Part shown: one piece after another, positions 6,597 to 14,844 of the stretch
Layout of the letters: the number at the start of each line of letters is the position of its first letter
Position numbering within the stretch: position 1 is the first letter of the stretch
Origin: a virus
Virus record (IMG/VR): IMGVR_UViG_3300027974_000084
Span: 1-35,195 of that record
Reading direction: 5' to 3' (one strand)
Length of the DNA: 35,195 bases
Notes under the pieces: model-generated
Seen by the model: the letters and a program-made list of their open reading frames with translations, nothing else
What the model was told of the DNA's origin: nothing
Databases searched by the model: none
Translations under genes and position numbers: made by a program

Positions 6597-7229
6597 TTCA
6601 ATAATAGACTTTAATTTAATTAAAGTTTTTTTGTCTAAACATTTAATAACATCCGATGTATTTTCAATTACAAGTCTATCTAAAATAGATTCAGTTTTAA
6701 TTTCAGTTTCATCAATTTCAGATACATCACCAAACTCATAATCGCTTTCTTCGTAATTTTCATATTCTGTTGGATGAATATCATTACTATCCCACATATT
6801 CCAATTACCGTCATCTCTTTGTTGTGATGCGGAATCTCTTACCCAATCTTTATCGTAGCAATCAAATTCTTGAGATTTATATTCAGTATAAGTACAGGTG
6901 CCATTTGTTTCAAAATGTAAATCGTAACTCTTTGCAACAGGTATTTCTAATTGTTCAATCAGTTGCCTGTTATTCATTTGTTTCCTGTTGTTTGCGAAAA
7001 GGTCTGCAATGATGTTTTCATTTAATTCTAAAAATTTTGCAAAAAATTCAACATCTTCTTGAACGGCTTCAATACTAAAATATCTTGAAACTTCTTGTAA
7101 AGTAATATAAGCACTTTCAAAACCATCATAAGGGTTCCCGATAGGAAATTCTTGGTCGACTAACTTTTCAGAAATAAATACTAATTGTTTTTTTGGTAAT
7201 CTTGAAAATTGACTTTGTTCTGCACCCAT
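6576..7229 (-). CDS. Acidic hypothetical protein, 217 aa
   Basis: I start at the ATG at 7229 (MGAEQSQFSRLPKK) rather than the upstream TTG, because a TATTTAT element lies 4 nt upstream of this ATG and a terminator sits just before it. The N-terminal part (to about 100) is helical with aromatic residues. Then comes a very acidic stretch with WNMWDSND and YENYEESDYEFGDVSE, and a basic C-terminal helix (KTLIKLKSIIESRLRII). No family is recognised. It overlaps the + gene at its 3' end by 21 nt. Confidence 0.6.
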   Translation of the reverse strand: MGAEQSQFSRLPKKQLVFISEKLVDQEFPIGNPYDGFESAYITLQEVSRYFSIEAVQEDVEFFAKFLELNENIIADLFANNRKQMNNRQLIEQLEIPVAKSYDLHFETNGTCTYTEYKSQEFDCYDKDWVRDSASQQRDDGNWNMWDSNDIHPTEYENYEESDYEFGDVSEIDETEIKTESILDRLVIENTSDVIKCLDKKTLIKLKSIIESRLRII

Positions 7230-7233
7230 ATTA

Positions 7234-7240
7234 ATAAATA
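7234..7240 (-). promoter_or_regulatory. TATTTAT element close to a start codon
   Basis: Reverse-strand GGTATTTATTAATATGG, 4 nt before the ATG at 7229. Confidence 0.35.
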
Positions 7241-7242
7241 CC

Positions 7243-7268
7243 AAAAAAGGTGGATTTCTCCACCTTTT
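7243..7268 (-). terminator. Intrinsic terminator
   Basis: A perfect 10-bp stem AAAAGGTGGA/TCCACCTTTT with loop of four (GAAA on the reverse strand), followed by T on the reverse strand. It ends the unit whose last gene stops at 7270. Confidence 0.85.
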
Positions 7269-7269
7269 A

Positions 7270-7674
7270 TTATACGGTATGTTCTATTCTCACTCTAACA
7301 CAATTTTGAGGTAATCTATTTATGTGTCGATAATTGTTAATATATCCCATCATGTTAGCACTTCCAATTGCATTTGCAGAATGAACTACCACATCTACCA
7401 CAGGTTTTCCATCTAACCATTGTTCTACTAACCACTTGGTGCAATCCATTCCTGTTTTTTCTAAAATGTTATCGTAATTTAAAGTATAGTTGTGATAAAC
7501 ATTTTTATGCCATTCAGACATTGCAGTGTCCCCCAAGTCATGGTCCAAAGAAATTAACTCAATGTTTTCCAATCCAATGTCTTGAATTTTAGATACAAAT
7601 TGTTCGTAATCTCTTACGATAATCCAATCTTTATCCACAGGAGTTCTTACATCATCTAAATAAATTTTAATCAT
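7270..7674 (-). CDS. Cyclic-phosphate-processing receiver-like domain protein
   Basis: A 134-residue protein with the pattern of the receiver-like family proposed to process cyclic phosphates: MIKIYLDDVRTP at the N-terminus, SLDHDLGD at about 43-50, KWLVEQW in the middle, VVVHSANAIGSANM at about 95-108, and a C-terminal basic strand. Family members are linked by published comparative genomics to RNA-end handling. That would fit the RNA ligase and kinase elsewhere in this window, but the catalytic activity is inference. It is the last gene of a - strand operon and overlaps its upstream neighbour by 8 nt. Confidence 0.65.
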   Translation of the reverse strand: MIKIYLDDVRTPVDKDWIIVRDYEQFVSKIQDIGLENIELISLDHDLGDTAMSEWHKNVYHNYTLNYDNILEKTGMDCTKWLVEQWLDGKPVVDVVVHSANAIGSANMMGYINNYRHINRLPQNCVRVRIEHTV

Positions 7675-7879
7675 TTTTCTTTATTTTTTTATAAGATTCA
7701 TTACCTACAATTTGATATGCTTCAGCTAAAGACATTACCGCACTATCAATAAGTTTTTTAGCCTTTTTTATTTTTTTTGTTAATGGATGACTTACTAAGT
7801 GGTCATCTATCATACATGTTTGTACATGTAATCTATCCATTAATTCTAAATAATGGCCATCGTTTATCTTATTTTTCAT
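7667..7879 (-). CDS. Small helical hypothetical protein, 70 aa
   Basis: A 70-residue basic protein (MKNKINDGHYLELMDRLHVQ) that looks wholly helical, ending ESYKKIKKND. It overlaps both neighbours (8 nt with the downstream gene, 4 nt with the upstream gene), so it is translationally coupled in a four-gene operon with the metallophosphoesterase and the receiver-like protein. No function is assigned. Confidence 0.6.
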   Translation of the reverse strand: MKNKINDGHYLELMDRLHVQTCMIDDHLVSHPLTKKIKKAKKLIDSAVMSLAEAYQIVGNESYKKIKKND

Positions 7880-8550
7880 GGATAATTAATTTCTTTTGTT
7901 TCAATATCAAAATCTATAACAATTGGTTTGTTTGCATAATCATATCTTTCATCAAGAACAGATGCATTTAAGAATTCAACACCATTAAAGGTTTTTTGAC
8001 CGTAAGCACAATGGATATGTCCACAAACATGAATTTTTGGTTGAACTTCCATAATTCTGTGAAACAAATCTTCACAACCAACTCTTTGTCCTGACATAGT
8101 CCAATCTAACATTCCGTGAGCAGGACCGTGAGTGATTAAGATATCGGTATTACCAGGGATTTTAGCCCACTTCTCAGCAAGTTTTTCTCCTCTTGGTAGG
8201 TTGAATGCCCAATCGTAGAATTCAGGTTGCCAAGGACTACCGTAGAACTTCACACCATCAATTACAACTTCACTATCAAAAAGATAGATGATACCTTTTT
8301 CTTTGAATTCTTCAGCAATGTCAGTATGCATCTCAAAACCAAAATCGTGGTTACCAGCAATAAAGATTTTATGTTTAAAATCGGTCATACCAAACCAATT
8401 CAAGAATTTTGTAATTTCATGACTCTTACCCATACTGGTACAATCACCAGCGTGAACTAAAACGTCTCCACTACCCAATATATTTCCCATCCCCTTACTT
8501 GTAAGGTGGTTGTGTTTGTTGTGCGTGTCGCTGATGAATGTTATTTTCAT
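7876..8550 (-). CDS. Calcineurin-like metallophosphoesterase
   Basis: A 224-residue single-domain enzyme with all five metal-site blocks in order: SDTHNKH at residues 7-13, VHAGDCTS near 32-39, GNHDFG near 66, THGPAHG near 140 and CGHIHCAYG near 176. This is the layout of MPPED-type calcineurin-like phosphoesterases, which use two divalent metals to cleave phosphoester bonds. The substrate is unknown; a nucleotide or RNA 2',3'-phosphate is plausible given the receiver-like gene in the same operon. Its ATG overlaps the stop of the 51-residue membrane protein upstream (ATGA). Confidence 0.85.
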   Translation of the reverse strand: MKITFISDTHNKHNHLTSKGMGNILGSGDVLVHAGDCTSMGKSHEITKFLNWFGMTDFKHKIFIAGNHDFGFEMHTDIAEEFKEKGIIYLFDSEVVIDGVKFYGSPWQPEFYDWAFNLPRGEKLAEKWAKIPGNTDILITHGPAHGMLDWTMSGQRVGCEDLFHRIMEVQPKIHVCGHIHCAYGQKTFNGVEFLNASVLDERYDYANKPIVIDFDIETKEINYP

Positions 8551-8702
8551 AATATATTGTCTTTATCGTCTTCTTCAAATTTTCCAAATAAGTCATCCCC
8601 CTTATAGTCAGGATGATTTTCTTTCATGTAGTCAATTCCTCGAACCCAAAGATACGAAATAATTCCGACTACAATAACCATTAATAGATAAACTTTCCAC
8701 AT
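8547..8702 (-). CDS. Small single-pass membrane protein, 51 aa
   Basis: A 51-codon ORF with a clear ATG (8702): one hydrophobic helix (about residues 4-20, VYLLMVIVVGIISYLWV) and an acidic tail ending EEDDKDNIL. Its stop overlaps the ATG of the metallophosphoesterase in the coupled form ATGA, which strongly suggests it is translated. Topology is probably N-out/C-in or N-in with an acidic tail; sequence alone does not decide. Function unknown. Confidence 0.6.
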   Translation of the reverse strand: MWKVYLLMVIVVGIISYLWVRGIDYMKENHPDYKGDDLFGKFEEDDKDNIL

Positions 8703-8717
8703 AATTTTTAAATTTTA

Positions 8718-9353
8718 TTAATCCCACCAACGTTCAATATTTTCTTCCATTAACTTGAATAGTAACTTTCTTGCTCTGTCATGATTAATATGAGCAATAT
8801 TCATCGCAATAACCTGTTTATCATCTTCACGACCTTTTCTTTTAAACATACCTTCTCCATTTAGGACTTTCTTGTAAATTAGAGGGTATTTCTTAAAATA
8901 ATCGTCAAAGTTTTCTTCTAAAAGTCTAGACTCCCAAGAGCTATAACCTTCTTTTCCTGGTACATCTTCAAACCAATGTTTTGTTTTATGATAATCTGAG
9001 TACTCTGAGCTATAAAAGTCATCTTGAATAAATTTCATCAATTTGACACATGTCATCATAACTTCAGCATCTCTTTCAGCACGTAAATGAATACCTCTAC
9101 CTCCAATATATTTTGATTGAGCTTTGAGTTTATGCATCATAATCTCAAAGATGTAGTGAGAGTCCCAATTTCTGTCTTTCCAAATAATTGGTAACCAATA
9201 CCAAATATTCTTTATCCCTGTCCAAACGTTTCTATGTAGATACCTACCTTCATGATTCCACCATAATGGAATAAATTCTAATTTTCTTACAATCCATGGG
9301 GATTTAAGTCTGTCCTCATCCCACTCGTCAAATATGTCTTTCTCTGGTTCCAT
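8718..9353 (-). CDS. Tryptophan-rich hypothetical phage protein, 211 aa
   Basis: I start at the ATG at 9353 (MEPEKDIFDEWDEDRLKSPW), because the 38 codons upstream run through an intrinsic terminator and the gene's own promoter. The protein is rich in Trp, His and Arg (FIPLWWNHEGRYLHRNVW, IKNIWYWLPIIWKDRNWD), with a helical C-terminal half and the ending EENIERWWD. No transmembrane segment is evident. I do not recognise a characterised family. It heads the - strand unit that includes the phosphoesterase, 15 nt upstream of the small membrane protein. Confidence 0.65.
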   Translation of the reverse strand: MEPEKDIFDEWDEDRLKSPWIVRKLEFIPLWWNHEGRYLHRNVWTGIKNIWYWLPIIWKDRNWDSHYIFEIMMHKLKAQSKYIGGRGIHLRAERDAEVMMTCVKLMKFIQDDFYSSEYSDYHKTKHWFEDVPGKEGYSSWESRLLEENFDDYFKKYPLIYKKVLNGEGMFKRKGREDDKQVIAMNIAHINHDRARKLLFKLMEENIERWWD

Positions 9354-9370
9354 TTTTCTAAATATTTCTA

Positions 9371-9401
9371 CAAATATAATAAAAAAATAAGACCCGACAA
9401 A
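9371..9401 (-). promoter_or_regulatory. Bacteroidota-type promoter TTTG-N19-TATATTTG
   Basis: Reverse strand: TTTG (9401-9398), 19 nt, TATATTTG (9378-9371), 17 nt before the ATG at 9353. The -33 element lies inside the loop of the terminator that ends the upstream unit, so the two signals are interleaved. Confidence 0.65.
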
Positions 9402-9419
9402 ATAAATTTCGCGGGTCTT
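9381..9419 (-). terminator. Intrinsic terminator
   Basis: Stem AAGACCCG/CGGGTCTT (9389-9396 and 9412-9419) with a 15-nt loop and a T-rich run on the reverse strand. It ends the unit containing the zincin gene. Confidence 0.7.
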
Positions 9420-9504
9420 TTGGAAAAGGGATATATGAGAACACTCCTTGTGGAGCGATGTGTACAAATAAATATGATATTAGTTTAAAAAAGTCAAGTT
9501 TGAG

Positions 9505-9924
9505 CTAGTCTGGAAAGTGTTTTTTTACTCTATCTAATAATTTTTCATCAAATTTAATACCATGACGTTCTTTAAAATGTTTTAATAAAGGTTTTATTGC
9601 TCTTATGTTATTATTTCGGGATAGTAATAAATACGCACCTAAATCAGCATCTAATTCTTCATCTTCATCTCTTGGGCCATCATGATTTAAAATAACATGT
9701 GCAATTTCATGAGCTTCTATGAATTTTAACAAATCCTCAGTATTCCCATTTTCCAAAAGAATTTCCCCATCAATTAAAATTATATTTTTATTTGGAACCA
9801 TAAACCCATACCCATATTCTTCAAATAATGGTTTAAGTTGTTCGTACTGTGGGTCGTCTGAAAAAACAACAAAGATGGTTATACTTGGTAAAAATTCACT
9901 ATTATATGATATATGGTCTGACAT
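9505..9924 (-). CDS. ImmA/IrrE-like zinc metallopeptidase
   Basis: A 139-residue protein with a zincin signature: EAHEIAHVILNH (HExxH at residues 72-76) and a downstream acidic ELDADLGAYLLL that can supply the third ligand, the pattern of ImmA/IrrE (M78) peptidases. Residues 1-60 form the beta-rich part before the active-site helix (ITIFVVFSDDP, GYGFMVPNKNIILIDG). In mobile elements this family often cleaves repressors or antitoxins, but no helix-turn-helix partner is adjacent here. Its start overlaps the upstream 76-residue gene by 23 nt. Confidence 0.7.
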   Translation of the reverse strand: MSDHISYNSEFLPSITIFVVFSDDPQYEQLKPLFEEYGYGFMVPNKNIILIDGEILLENGNTEDLLKFIEAHEIAHVILNHDGPRDEDEELDADLGAYLLLSRNNNIRAIKPLLKHFKERHGIKFDEKLLDRVKKHFPD

Positions 9925-10132
9925 GTATGTTTTTATTTTTAAATAAAACCCAAAAATTACTTTTTAATTTTATGATTAATTTTTTTTCTTTTGAACTAGA
10001 ATATTTTTTTTCCCACAAATAAAAGCACTTCAATGTACAGTCCATATGACTTTCGTCTCTTGAAGATTCTAATACTCTTAAAACCCACTCAAAATCATAA
10101 ATTGCTTTTGCAATACTCGCTTTTATTAACAT
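9902..10132 (-). CDS. Small basic hypothetical protein, 76 aa
   Basis: A 76-residue Lys-rich protein (MLIKASIAKAIYDFEWVLRV) with predicted helices and a C-terminal basic and aromatic part (NFWVLFKNKNIHVRPYII). It overlaps the metallopeptidase start by 23 nt and lies upstream of it, so it may be co-translated. No family is recognised. A link to the ImmA-like protein (as target or regulator) is possible from position only. Confidence 0.45.
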   Translation of the reverse strand: MLIKASIAKAIYDFEWVLRVLESSRDESHMDCTLKCFYLWEKKYSSSKEKKLIIKLKSNFWVLFKNKNIHVRPYII

Positions 10133-10175
10133 AATTTCTTTTTCAAAAATAGTATTAATTCTATTAATTACAAAA

Positions 10176-11012
10176 TTATGATAGTAAATGATAATATTCT
10201 TGGAAGTGCTTAATTCTATCAGGTAAGCCTATAGTTCCACCATTAACTCTTTTAGTTACAGCAGTTACTGTTGCGACATCAGCCCCTTTATCACAAATAG
10301 ACCAAAGTTTATTTGAATCGAAAAAAAACGCTGCTGATGCTAATGGATATTTTGTTGCAACTAAATCAGGATTAGCAATTGTGTCTTCACCGATAAATTT
10401 GGCAAAGTTTGTATAATTGTCTTTTCCTGTTAATTGAATGTAACCTCTTCCACGGAATTTATATCCATCTCCAGTAGACTCAGGACCATTACCCATTCTT
10501 CCACCATAAACTCGACTTGCAATTTTTTGTGGATTTCTTTGATATGATTCCGCCAAACCAGCCTCTTTAAAGTATTTTGAAAAAGTACCTTTAAGACCAG
10601 TTGCAGAATAGTTTAAATTTTCCTGTACTGCTTTAAAACCACCTGATTCGTGTCCACACTGAGCTAAAAAGTGTGCTAATCTTAATGGTGTTGTTATGTT
10701 AAACTTTTTAGCGGTATCAGGAATTTGAGCAATTACTGAATCAGGTATGTGACCTTTTAGATTCTCTAATTTAAATCCACTACCTGATGGAGTTGATGAT
10801 TTAACAGGAGCTGGTTCGGTAATTAATTGTTGTGGGAACATTTTACCCCAAGTTCCTTCACCAACAATTCCGTCAGCGGCTAAATCATTATCTATTTGCC
10901 ATTTTTTAACGGCAGTTTCAGTTCCTGGTCCAAATACGCCATCAGCGTTCAAACCTAATTTTGATTGGAGTTTTTTTACGTCTTCTCCTGAAGAGCCAAT
11001 TTTTAGTATCAT
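10176..11012 (-). CDS. Endolysin: peptidoglycan-binding domain plus GH19 glycoside hydrolase
   Basis: A 278-residue protein. Residues 1-58 are a PGBD type 1 domain (KIGSSGEDVKKLQSKLG, ADGVFGPGT, VKKWQ, DGIVGEGTWG). A Pro/Ser linker leads to a GH19 chitinase/lysozyme-like domain: HFLAQCGHESGGFKAVQENL with the likely catalytic Glu122 and Glu131, GRGYIQLTGKDNY at about 188-200, and a C-terminal VNGGTIGLPDR. There is no signal peptide, so release through a holin is expected; the holin candidate is at 4986. A late-type TATTTATA lies 20 nt upstream of the start. Confidence 0.85.
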   Translation of the reverse strand: MILKIGSSGEDVKKLQSKLGLNADGVFGPGTETAVKKWQIDNDLAADGIVGEGTWGKMFPQQLITEPAPVKSSTPSGSGFKLENLKGHIPDSVIAQIPDTAKKFNITTPLRLAHFLAQCGHESGGFKAVQENLNYSATGLKGTFSKYFKEAGLAESYQRNPQKIASRVYGGRMGNGPESTGDGYKFRGRGYIQLTGKDNYTNFAKFIGEDTIANPDLVATKYPLASAAFFFDSNKLWSICDKGADVATVTAVTKRVNGGTIGLPDRIKHFQEYYHLLS

Positions 11013-11031
11013 AGTAATTTAAGTTTATTAC

Positions 11032-11039
11032 TATAAATA
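11032..11039 (-). promoter_or_regulatory. Candidate late promoter element TATTTATA
   Basis: Reverse-strand AGTATTTATAGT, 19 nt before the endolysin ATG at 11012. Confidence 0.5.
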
Positions 11040-11067
11040 CTTTTTAATTAAAAGATTGCTTAATTTA

Positions 11068-12171
11068 TTATGATTTTGGTCTTAAAACTGCTAATGCTTC
11101 AGGGTAAGATTTGTCTAAAACCTTCTCGTCTTTACCTTTATAAGGTAAATTTTGTAGAATATATCTAATTGCGTTTAAACCTGAAACTCTTTTGTCTTCA
11201 GCGTCAACAATAACCCATGGGTGATTAATTGTAGAAGTTTTATCGAATAGTTTTTCTTTAAATTCTGTAAATCTATCCCATAAATCTTGCATTTTAGAAT
11301 CGTTTGGCGAATATTTCCAATATTTTAATGGAGATTGTTGTCTAATATCAAATCTTCTTTTTTGTGTTCCTTTGTCAATTGAAAACCATAATTTAAAAAG
11401 GTAATCTCCTTCTTTAACCAAATCCATTTCAAATCCTTCTACATTCTTCATAAAATCTTCATATTCTTCAGGACTACCATACCCCATTACTGGCTCAACT
11501 AAACCTCTATTATACCAACTTCTGTCAAATAGATTAATCATTCCTGGTTTAATTTCTTTTTTATATCTGTTCCACCAATCTTGTCTATCTTCAGGAGTTG
11601 GGACTCCTAATGCGATAATATTATAATATCTTGGATTAAGATTTTCTGTAAATTTTTTAATTGTACTTCCTTTACCCGCAGAATCTCTACCTTCAAACAC
11701 GATAATTACGGTTCTATTTGATTCTTTCAACCATTCTTGCATTTTTAATAGCTCTACTTGTAATTCAAATATTTCTTTTCTATATACCTTTTTAGGTACA
11801 ATAGAAGGTTCCTCAACTTCAAATCCATAATCATCATCTGAATCAGGACCATATCCTGATTTATCTCTTAATTTTAATGATGAAATAATTTTATTAAAAT
11901 ATTCTTCAACGTTTTTCTTTTTATCTCCTTTTTTAAGTAATACTGTTTTAAGACCTCTTTCTAATAAATGAAAATCTATAATTTGAGATGTACCCATGAC
12001 GCTGATTTCCACCAACATTTTTTCAATATTTTTAGAATATAATCTAAGATATTTTAATACTTCCACAGTTTTTTTCAAATTAACATTCATTTGTTCATTT
12101 GAATCTTCCTGCTCTGAAACTATTTTCATTACCGACAATATTTTATCTAATTCTTCATTAAGGACCGACAT
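11068..12171 (-). CDS. ppk2: Polyphosphate kinase 2 (class I-like) with an N-terminal extension
   Basis: A 367-residue protein whose C-terminal 240 residues carry the PPK2 signature: FEGRDSAGKGSTIKKF (Walker A near 159-174), the PTPEDRQDWWNRY segment, and FDRSWYNRGLVEPVMGY (215-231) with the Walker B-type Asp. Later blocks (IDKGTQKRRF, PLKYWKYSP, PWVIVDAEDKR) agree. PPK2 moves phosphate between polyphosphate and nucleotides; the single domain and spacing suggest class I (NDP to NTP). About 125 residues precede the domain, and the first 23 (ILSVMKIVSEQED) resemble the L/V-x-E packaging-type starts seen here. A TATTTAT element precedes the ATG. Divergent from the envelope cassette. Confidence 0.85.
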   Translation of the reverse strand: MSVLNEELDKILSVMKIVSEQEDSNEQMNVNLKKTVEVLKYLRLYSKNIEKMLVEISVMGTSQIIDFHLLERGLKTVLLKKGDKKKNVEEYFNKIISSLKLRDKSGYGPDSDDDYGFEVEEPSIVPKKVYRKEIFELQVELLKMQEWLKESNRTVIIVFEGRDSAGKGSTIKKFTENLNPRYYNIIALGVPTPEDRQDWWNRYKKEIKPGMINLFDRSWYNRGLVEPVMGYGSPEEYEDFMKNVEGFEMDLVKEGDYLFKLWFSIDKGTQKRRFDIRQQSPLKYWKYSPNDSKMQDLWDRFTEFKEKLFDKTSTINHPWVIVDAEDKRVSGLNAIRYILQNLPYKGKDEKVLDKSYPEALAVLRPKS

Positions 12172-12189
12172 AATTTTAAATCTTTAGTA

Positions 12190-12196
12190 ATAAATA
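12190..12196 (-). promoter_or_regulatory. Candidate late promoter element TATTTAT for ppk2
   Basis: Reverse-strand CCTATTTATTAC, 18 nt before the ATG at 12171. Confidence 0.45.
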
Positions 12197-12209
12197 GGCA
12201 GTTAGTTAG

Positions 12210-12217
12210 TATTTATA
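12210..12217 (+). promoter_or_regulatory. Candidate late promoter element TATTTATA for the envelope cassette
   Basis: AGTATTTATAGA, 21 nt before the ATG at 12239. The only intergenic space upstream of the nine-gene cassette is this 67-bp divergent region. Confidence 0.5.
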
Positions 12218-12238
12218 GATACCAAGATACTAATTAAA

Positions 12239-12730
12239 ATGAACAAACTTCTACTACTAGTAGTGTGCGGAATGCTCACTCTATCATCAAACAATTTAGA
12301 CCAAACAAAAGAAATATGGGTTGAATCTGTTTCTAACAAGATTCAAATAGGAAACCTTGCGGGTAACCGTAACCTTGAGTTTGGTGTAAAAAACGTAGTA
12401 GAAGAATTTTTACAAGAGAAAGATTTTGAACTTAATCCAGAATCAAAGGATAAAGTTACAATTGACATCATTTATTTAGATGTATTAAAAACCAAATCAA
12501 ATCTTTCTGTTTTTCACAAGGACGCAGAATCCGTTGTAATCCGACTTAAAGGAATTTTAAAACACGACGGTAAAAAAATCAAAGAAGTTATTGTTGAAGA
12601 GGAATCTTCAGAAATATCAATGTCAACATTGGCGATTGATAATGGTGGTAATTTTAACCAGCAATCATTAAGTAATGCGTTAAAAAAATCTAGTAACAAA
12701 TTGGTAAATAAATTATTTGAAATAAAATAA
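12239..12730 (+). CDS. Exported protein, YajG/CsgG-like alpha-beta fold (cassette gene 1)
   Basis: A 163-residue protein with a signal-peptide-like N-terminus (MNKLLLLVVCGMLTLSS). The mature part alternates helices and strands: a GVKNVVEEFLQEKDF helix, VTIDIIYLDVLKTK, VIRLKGILKHDGKKIKEVIVEE, and a final helix NALKKSSNKLVNKLFEIK. This order resembles periplasmic outer-membrane proteins of the YajG or CsgG N-domain type, but that is pattern-level only. Cys10 is not in a good lipobox. First gene of a + strand cassette, one base before the cohesin-like gene. Confidence 0.55.
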   Translation: MNKLLLLVVCGMLTLSSNNLDQTKEIWVESVSNKIQIGNLAGNRNLEFGVKNVVEEFLQEKDFELNPESKDKVTIDIIYLDVLKTKSNLSVFHKDAESVVIRLKGILKHDGKKIKEVIVEEESSEISMSTLAIDNGGNFNQQSLSNALKKSSNKLVNKLFEIK

Positions 12731-12731
12731 A

Positions 12732-14843
12732 ATGAAAAAACTTTTAACAATAGGACTTTTACTATTGTCCTTAACATCATTTAGTCAAATTAAATTTAAG
12801 TTCCCTGACACAAGAGTTCTTACCGATATTAACGGTGGAGTTATTGATAGAGGAGACCAATTTGATGTTATAGTCCATGCAAATGGTAATAGTGATGCGG
12901 TTACAAGGCAGTTAATGTTTGATTTCCAATATGACCAAACAAACTTTGAGGTAGTTTCAATTAACCATACAGGTACAGGTGGAAACGGAGGAATACTTCC
13001 ATCAGGTTCTAATATACAACTATCATGGCAGAATTACCCGAATTATTCTTATGGGGGAAATAGTACTTACACAAACGGCACTCAAAGATATACGGCTAAC
13101 GCAACTTACGTATATAACCCTACTGGGTCTAATGCAATTCTTAGGGCTACAATAACTTGGGCAACAACTTCATCAATGCCATACACATCTTATGATAGAA
13201 TGTTAATTGTAAGGTTTAGATTAAAGGCTGCGTCAACATCAAATTCGTTTAATCCTGTTAAATTAAACTTTGTTGCTGGATGGAACGCTCAAGGTATCGG
13301 AGTTGCAACATTTATGGACACCCCATTATCAACTGAGGTTATAATGAACCAAAATACAGGCAAACTTTTAACCGCTAAAGTTGATATTAGTTCTAATTTA
13401 CTTGCAATATCAGATGTTAAAGTTTCTTTTAGAGATACTGTTAGTAATACTGGACAATTATTCAATGTTTTATCTAATGGTAATGTAGATATTAATCAAT
13501 CATTATTATCTGAAAATAAAATTTATGAAGTGACTGTAATGCACAACATAGATAAAACAAATGCGATATATAACGGAGCAATCACAATATCAGATTTTAC
13601 TACAGCACAAGGTGAATTTACATCAATGGGATTAGATGGTAGTAACGGTCAAATTTTAAAAACGGGTCAATCTTTATACGCGGCCGACATAAACAGAAAT
13701 AAAATCATAGATGGAGGAGACCTACCAAGATTATTGGCTCAGGTTGTTGGATTAGACACACTTGTAACTGTACCAACAGGATATGTTATGGGCAGTAATG
13801 GTTATATGAGTTTACCTACTTGGAGAACAACAGACGCAACAAGTGTCGCAGGTCAAGTTGAATGGTGTGTTGTTAATGTTGACGGATATGGTTCAGGTCA
13901 GTCAAGAGTATATATTGATTTGAGAGAATTTAACGGGTTAAATATATTACCTGAAGATATTAAAAGTTTACAATTATTTGACTTGTATTCAGGACCTGTT
14001 GAATTTGTTAGTAAAGATGCTAACTGGGCTTTCTACAAAGTACCATCAAGCTTTACAACAGTGTCAACTTCAACATTTACCCCTTACATAAGAAGTTCAG
14101 GTAATAACGATTATGGTATTAAAGCTGAATTTACATTTAATACAAATCCTTCTAATTCATGGGGTTCAGTAACATCCGCAAATTGGAAAGATATTACATA
14201 TCCTAGAACATATGTTAAAACAGGTGTATTAGGAACAAATGAAATTGTTGATTTAAAATACCTTTTATGGGGAGATGTAAATCGTTCACATTCTTCACAA
14301 GTTGTAACTAGTATAAATGGTACAAGTACTATTCAAACAAATGCTGTAAATAGTTTAATGACTAATACCGCATTTAGAACTATGGCAACACAATCAACAT
14401 CATTTATTAATACACCAAATGAAATTTCATCTATCGATATTAATCTATCTAATGTAACTGTAACGTCAAATAACGTTGAAATACCTATAACACTTAATAC
14501 AAATGGAAATAGTGTGGGAGGATTACAATTTGAATTTAATTATGACAATTCAAAAATCAAATTTGAAGAACTAAAATCAGAGGTTCCAAATTCTTGGTAC
14601 ATTTTTGTTAATTCAAAAGAAGGTAAAGTTAAATTCGGAGCAATTGACCAAAATAATAAAATTTCAATTAAGGGAAATTTAACACCATTCAAATTAAAGT
14701 TTTCAACAATAGGAAGTGGTGTTGATATTTTAACATCTGTTAAAGTTTCTCCAACAATGGACGCTAGTAGTTCCAATGGAACTCAATTAGGCATTAACTT
14801 GAATACCACACAAATAAAATTAACAGGATATAAAAATTTTTAA
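12732..14843 (+). CDS. Secreted cohesin/dockerin-like multidomain protein (cassette gene 2)
   Basis: A 703-residue protein with signal peptide MKKLLTIGLLLLSLTSFSQ. Residues about 25-205 form a cohesin-like beta sandwich (FDVIVHANGNSDAV, FDFQYDQTNFEVVSIN, RMLIVRFRLKA). At about 317-335 an EF-hand-like dockerin half appears (ADINRNKIIDGGDLPRLL), with a second related WGDVNRSHSS segment later. The C-terminal 140 residues form another cohesin-like domain (NVEIPITLNTNGNSVGGLQF, FNYDNSKIKFEEL). A protein with both cohesin-like and dockerin-like parts could self-assemble outside the cell. Calcium binding is inferred from the Asp/Asn spacing. It sits between two exported cassette genes. Confidence 0.65.
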   Translation: MKKLLTIGLLLLSLTSFSQIKFKFPDTRVLTDINGGVIDRGDQFDVIVHANGNSDAVTRQLMFDFQYDQTNFEVVSINHTGTGGNGGILPSGSNIQLSWQNYPNYSYGGNSTYTNGTQRYTANATYVYNPTGSNAILRATITWATTSSMPYTSYDRMLIVRFRLKAASTSNSFNPVKLNFVAGWNAQGIGVATFMDTPLSTEVIMNQNTGKLLTAKVDISSNLLAISDVKVSFRDTVSNTGQLFNVLSNGNVDINQSLLSENKIYEVTVMHNIDKTNAIYNGAITISDFTTAQGEFTSMGLDGSNGQILKTGQSLYAADINRNKIIDGGDLPRLLAQVVGLDTLVTVPTGYVMGSNGYMSLPTWRTTDATSVAGQVEWCVVNVDGYGSGQSRVYIDLREFNGLNILPEDIKSLQLFDLYSGPVEFVSKDANWAFYKVPSSFTTVSTSTFTPYIRSSGNNDYGIKAEFTFNTNPSNSWGSVTSANWKDITYPRTYVKTGVLGTNEIVDLKYLLWGDVNRSHSSQVVTSINGTSTIQTNAVNSLMTNTAFRTMATQSTSFINTPNEISSIDINLSNVTVTSNNVEIPITLNTNGNSVGGLQFEFNYDNSKIKFEELKSEVPNSWYIFVNSKEGKVKFGAIDQNNKISIKGNLTPFKLKFSTIGSGVDILTSVKVSPTMDASSSNGTQLGINLNTTQIKLTGYKNF

Positions 14844-14844
14844 A

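Noticed and set aside
8649-8656. Reverse-strand TATCTTTG as a promoter
   Set aside because: It lies inside the coding region of the 51-aa membrane protein and has no TTG at the right distance.
9354-9467. N-terminal extension (MYTSLHKECSHISLF) of the Trp-rich protein
   Set aside because: The 38 codons lie over a terminator and the gene's promoter, so translation from 9467 is unlikely.
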